DNA of 64,000 nucleotides from JBEDUK01 sp963781595 (GTDB lineage Bacteria > Actinomycetota > UBA4738), in NCBI GenBank assembly GCA_963781595.1, contig CAWAGG010000006.1:1550001-1614000 (forward strand), read 5' to 3'. The notes below the pieces were generated by a model, which did no database searches, had not been told where the DNA came from, and was given only the letters and a program-made list of their open reading frames with translations. This document shows positions 61,301 to 64,000 of the stretch, one piece after another. The position numbers and the translations under genes were made by a program. Every line of letters begins with the position of its first letter. Positions within the stretch are counted from its first letter, which is position 1.

Positions 61301-63164
61301 CGAGGACGCCGAAGTCGTGCAGGTACGTCTGACCGTCGGAACCCAGGAGCTGCGTCGGGACCTCCTCGACCACCTCGAGGCCCAGGTCCTCCAGCGTCGG
61401 CATGATGTCGGAGAGCCGGATCTTCCCGCCCGAGCGGTAGATCCCGAGGCGTGTGAGGATCTCCTCCTGCGATCGTTCGTTCTGCAGGCCGACGACCACC
61501 GATTCGCCGCTGGTCGCCAGGCGTTCGAAGTACCCGACGTCGATCGCGGCCAGCTGCAGGTCGGTCGAGGACTTGTAGTACTCGGGGAACCGGGGCGCCC
61601 ATCGCTCCGCGAGCGCGCGACCCTTCTCGCGGCCGTGCATCGCCTCGAGCATCTCGCGGAGCCGATCGTCCCACGTCCGCGCGATCGCGACGACCTCCTC
61701 CTCCAGGTCCCTGACGGAGACGTCGGGGATGTCGCCGTCGCCGACGTGGACGGTGAAGTGGATGAGCGCCGGATCGCTCTCGGTGAGCGCCAGGTGGTAG
61801 TCGACGGTGGTGCCGTTGAACCGCCTGATGAACAGATCCTGGAGCTCCTTGCGCCGTCGCGCGTTGAACCGATCCCTCGGCATCGCCACCAGGAGCGCGA
61901 CGCTCCGGCTCGGGATGTCGCGGCGGATGAACAGGCCGATCTGCTGCTGTTCCTGGAGCTTCAGCAGGCCGAGGACGTTCGCCGTCAGATCGTCGACCGA
62001 TGCGACGAACAGTTCGTCCTTCGGGAACGATTCCAGCAGCTCGACGGCTGCCTTGTAGTCGTGCGAGCCCTCGATCAGCTCCGCGGCCCGCAGGACCCGG
62101 CGGAGCTTCCTACGCACCAGGGGCGTCTCGGAGTTCGGCTCCATGTACGCCTTGGAGGTGAAGAGCCCCAGGATCCGGCGCTCACCGACCACGTCGCGCC
62201 CGGGCCCGGTCCGCCGAACGCCGATGTACTCCATCCGGGCGCGGCGGTGGATCTCCGAGACGCTGTTCGTCTTCGACACGACGAGCAGGCCCTCCTGGAA
62301 CCGCCTGCGCAGCGCCGGGTCGATGGCGGACACGAGCACCGGGTCGACGTAGGACGATCGTTCGCTGTCGCGGAGGATCCCGAGGCCGGAGCCCGGAGCC
62401 ACCCGCAGCGCCTGCCCCTCGGGCGTGTCGATCACCTCGTAGTCGCGGACGCCCAGGAAGACGAAGTTGTCGTCGAGGAGCCACCGGAGGAACGCGGTCG
62501 TCTCCTCGACCTCGTCGCGGGGGAACGTTCGCCCACCGGCCTCCGCGATATCGACGGACTCGGCCGTCGCATCGCGCATCGGGTGGAAGTCGTCCACGAC
62601 CCGGCGCACGTCACCCAGGACGCGTCGCACCTCGTGGTCCACCATCCGCAGCTCCTCCGGCGCGAGGTGCCGTTCGACCTCGAGGTGCATGACGGATTCC
62701 CGGTCGCCCTCCTCGTTCGGGGAGAAGACCCGCGCGATGCGGCCGGTCGCGTCCCGCTCGATGCCCATGACCGGGTGCATCGAGAACTGGACCGTCAGGC
62801 CCTTGGCCTGGAGCAGTTGCGAGACGGAGTCGAACAGGAACGGTGAGTCCTGGGTGTTCGTCTCCACGACGGAGCCGGCCGTCGCGTACCCGTCGGCGGC
62901 GAGCGACGGGTTCAGGGTGCGCAGGGCGATGTCGTCGTTCCGTGCATCAGCCAGCTCGAACACGCCCATGAGGTGTCCGAACAGCTCCTCCGTGCCGAGG
63001 CTGGCGAGCGTCTCGTCGGAGAGCCGGTGCGTGTATTGGACCGCGAACGCGCACACGATCTTCGCGCGGTCGTGCGGGACGTGACGAGCGATGTGATCGA
63101 GGAGCGCGTTCAGCCGCGGACTGACGACCTCCTGCGTTGCTTCCGGATCGCTGGCCGCATCCAT
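58346..63164 (-). pseudogene. NAD-specific glutamate dehydrogenase (large type), frameshifted
   Basis: About 1,605 residues, the size of the actinobacterial large NAD-glutamate dehydrogenase that deaminates glutamate to 2-oxoglutarate. The N-terminal ACT-like region starts MDAASDPEATQEVVSPRLNALL; the catalytic core includes GGKVARGGIRWSDR, VPTGSKGGFVLKR, VVGVGDMSGDVFGNGML and, after the break, GEGGNLGFTQRARIEYAEGGGR. The frame changes near 60050, between WGDYDRS and MLSAGGGVYSR, where one extra base explains the shift; the remaining 560 residues run to 58346. A sequencing error is likely because both halves are well conserved. It would serve glutamate use alongside the amine-handling genes. 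Confidence 0.9.
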
Positions 63165-63177
63165 CGCATGGTGGAGA

Positions 63178-63513
63178 TTAGCTCGCCGCTCCCTCCGACG
63201 CCGCCGGGGTGACCTTTCGCGGCCGACCACGGCGACGACCGGTCGAGGTCTTCTTCGCCGCGGTGGTCTTCGTCGCACTGCTCGTTCGCCGCCTGACCGG
63301 GGGCGGTACAGCGGCCCCGCCGGCAACCGAGGCGCGACGACGGCCCCGTCGGGGCTTGCGGGAGTTCGCGACCAACTCGTTGAGATGCGTGTTGCAGAGG
63401 TCCTTGGCGAACTTCTGACCGTCCTTCGTGCCACCTCCGTGCACTTGAAGGTTGACGCTAGCGGTCGCGGGTGCGCCGCACACGTCGCACACGATCATGA
63501 CCTGTTCTGCCAT
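63178..63513 (-). CDS. zinc-finger/AT-hook protein
   Basis: Predicted 111 residues. The N-terminal 50 residues carry a Cys2-CysHis zinc site (VCDVCGAPATA, later DLCNTHLNEL); the C-terminal half is Lys/Arg/Thr-rich with an AT-hook-like GRRRGRPRK and other basic runs. It is probably a small DNA- or RNA-binding protein of the nucleoid type. It lies directly upstream of the glutamate dehydrogenase with a 13-bp gap, and ATG 63513 has AGAAAGGA upstream. Confidence 0.72.
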   Translation of the reverse strand: MAEQVMIVCDVCGAPATASVNLQVHGGGTKDGQKFAKDLCNTHLNELVANSRKPRRGRRRASVAGGAAVPPPVRRRTSSATKTTAAKKTSTGRRRGRPRKVTPAASEGAAS

Positions 63514-63683
63514 GGCTCGACGTCCTTTCTCTATGGTTCGCGCCGACCCCCCATCGGCGCGCGGGCGTCGTTGACATTACTACGGCTCGGCGTCGCCGCG
63601 CTGATGGAAGATGTTGCAACTCGCTGTGGAGACGCGGCCATACTCTGCGGTCCCAGCATCGGGAGAAGGGAAGGATATCGGGC

Positions 63684-64000
63684 ATGACGATCGGTGCCGA
63701 CGATCCCGGCGAACCGGTTCCCACGGCCGTCCTCGTGCCACACACGCATTGGGACCGCGAGTGGTACCAGCCGTTCGACGCGTTCCGCGAGCGACTCATC
63801 GAGATGATGGATCGCCTGGTCGACGTGCTCGACCGGGACGAACGCTTCGCGCATTTCCACCTCGACGGACAGGTCGCGATGATCGACGACTACCTCGACG
63901 TGCGACCCGAGCGCGAGCCGGATATCCGTCGTCTCTGCGCAACCGGCCGGCTGTCGGTGGGCCCGTGGTACACGCAGATGGACGAATTCCTCGTGTCCGG
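63684..64000 (+). CDS. alpha-mannosidase-like GH38 protein, N-terminal fragment (3' end outside window)
   Basis: The first 105 residues of a glycoside hydrolase family 38 protein: HTHWDREWYQPF, with His and Asp metal ligands, HFHLDGQVAMIDDYL and GRLSVGPWYTQMDEFLVSG. The family cleaves alpha-mannosides with zinc. ATG 63684 has a GGAAGGATA site upstream. The remainder continues past the window. Confidence 0.88.
   Translation, partial: MTIGADDPGEPVPTAVLVPHTHWDREWYQPFDAFRERLIEMMDRLVDVLDRDERFAHFHLDGQVAMIDDYLDVRPEREPDIRRLCATGRLSVGPWYTQMDEFLVS

Noticed and set aside
59547..62846. A 1,099-codon open frame on the plus strand opposite the glutamate dehydrogenase
   Set aside because: It is the shadow of a conserved gene in GC-rich DNA: composition is Arg/Asp/Val-rich, with no family motif and no ribosome site.

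Overview
The window is about 64 kb of GC-rich bacterial DNA, most likely from an uncultured actinobacterium (Actinomycetota). This rests on base composition, many GTG starts, short or absent leaders, a ~1,600-residue NAD-type glutamate dehydrogenase, a stand-alone LigD polymerase domain, an ECF sigma factor overlapping a zinc anti-sigma gene, and HutC/GntR and ArsR regulators. Class cannot be assigned from sequence alone. Several conserved genes carry single-base frameshifts (receiver protein, FAD reductase, two ABC exporters, integrase, EAL protein, glutamate dehydrogenase), so the contig probably holds uncorrected indels as well as true pseudogenes.

Region 0-16.5 kb. The tail of a tyrosine recombinase abuts tRNA-Lys, followed by tRNA-His, an aldehyde dehydrogenase, and a membrane-anchored protein next to a receiver-only response regulator. 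Next is a tightly coupled minus-strand catabolic operon (GntR regulator, class I aldolase, zinc alcohol dehydrogenase, FGGY kinase). Divergent from it are an APC permease and a glutamine-synthetase-like ligase; both promoters carry related GTCAGAC motifs. Then come a DUF2087 regulator, small membrane and soluble proteins, a cold-shock protein, a secreted FG-GAP repeat protein and an EVE-domain protein.

Region 16.5-37.4 kb. A decayed reductase and a pentapeptide/DinB fusion precede a complete IS3-family element with 3-bp target duplication, then tRNA-Arg. An overlapping gnd-pgi-RTX-repeat cluster runs on the minus strand. Divergent from it is a sigma / anti-sigma / FAD-reductase operon. Then follow envelope proteins, an F420/PPOX-type oxidoreductase, an aldo/keto reductase with a small partner and an ArsR regulator, two frameshifted ABC exporters, a sedolisin protease, a methyltransferase, tRNA-Gly, a PhzF protein and a LigD polymerase.

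Region 37.4-51 kb looks like an integrated element. tRNA-Pro is followed by an integrase, and a 36-37 bp copy of the tRNA-Pro 3' end recurs at 50.9 kb. Between them lie a decayed GGDEF/EAL gene, a CBS protein, and a tightly packed metabolic operon (ThDP enzyme, enolase-superfamily dehydratase, short-chain dehydrogenase, ChaB-like protein, FAD/Fe-S dehydrogenase, GH15 glycosidase), ending in a truncated IS21 helper gene.

Region 51-64 kb holds a secreted protein, a cyclic-nucleotide-binding protein, a UBP zinc finger, a DUF5996-like protein, a delta-60-repeat secreted protein, a flavin reductase operon, a VapBC-type toxin-antitoxin pair under a palindromic operator, a flavin amine oxidase, the glutamate dehydrogenase, a zinc-finger/AT-hook protein, and the start of a GH38-type alpha-mannosidase.
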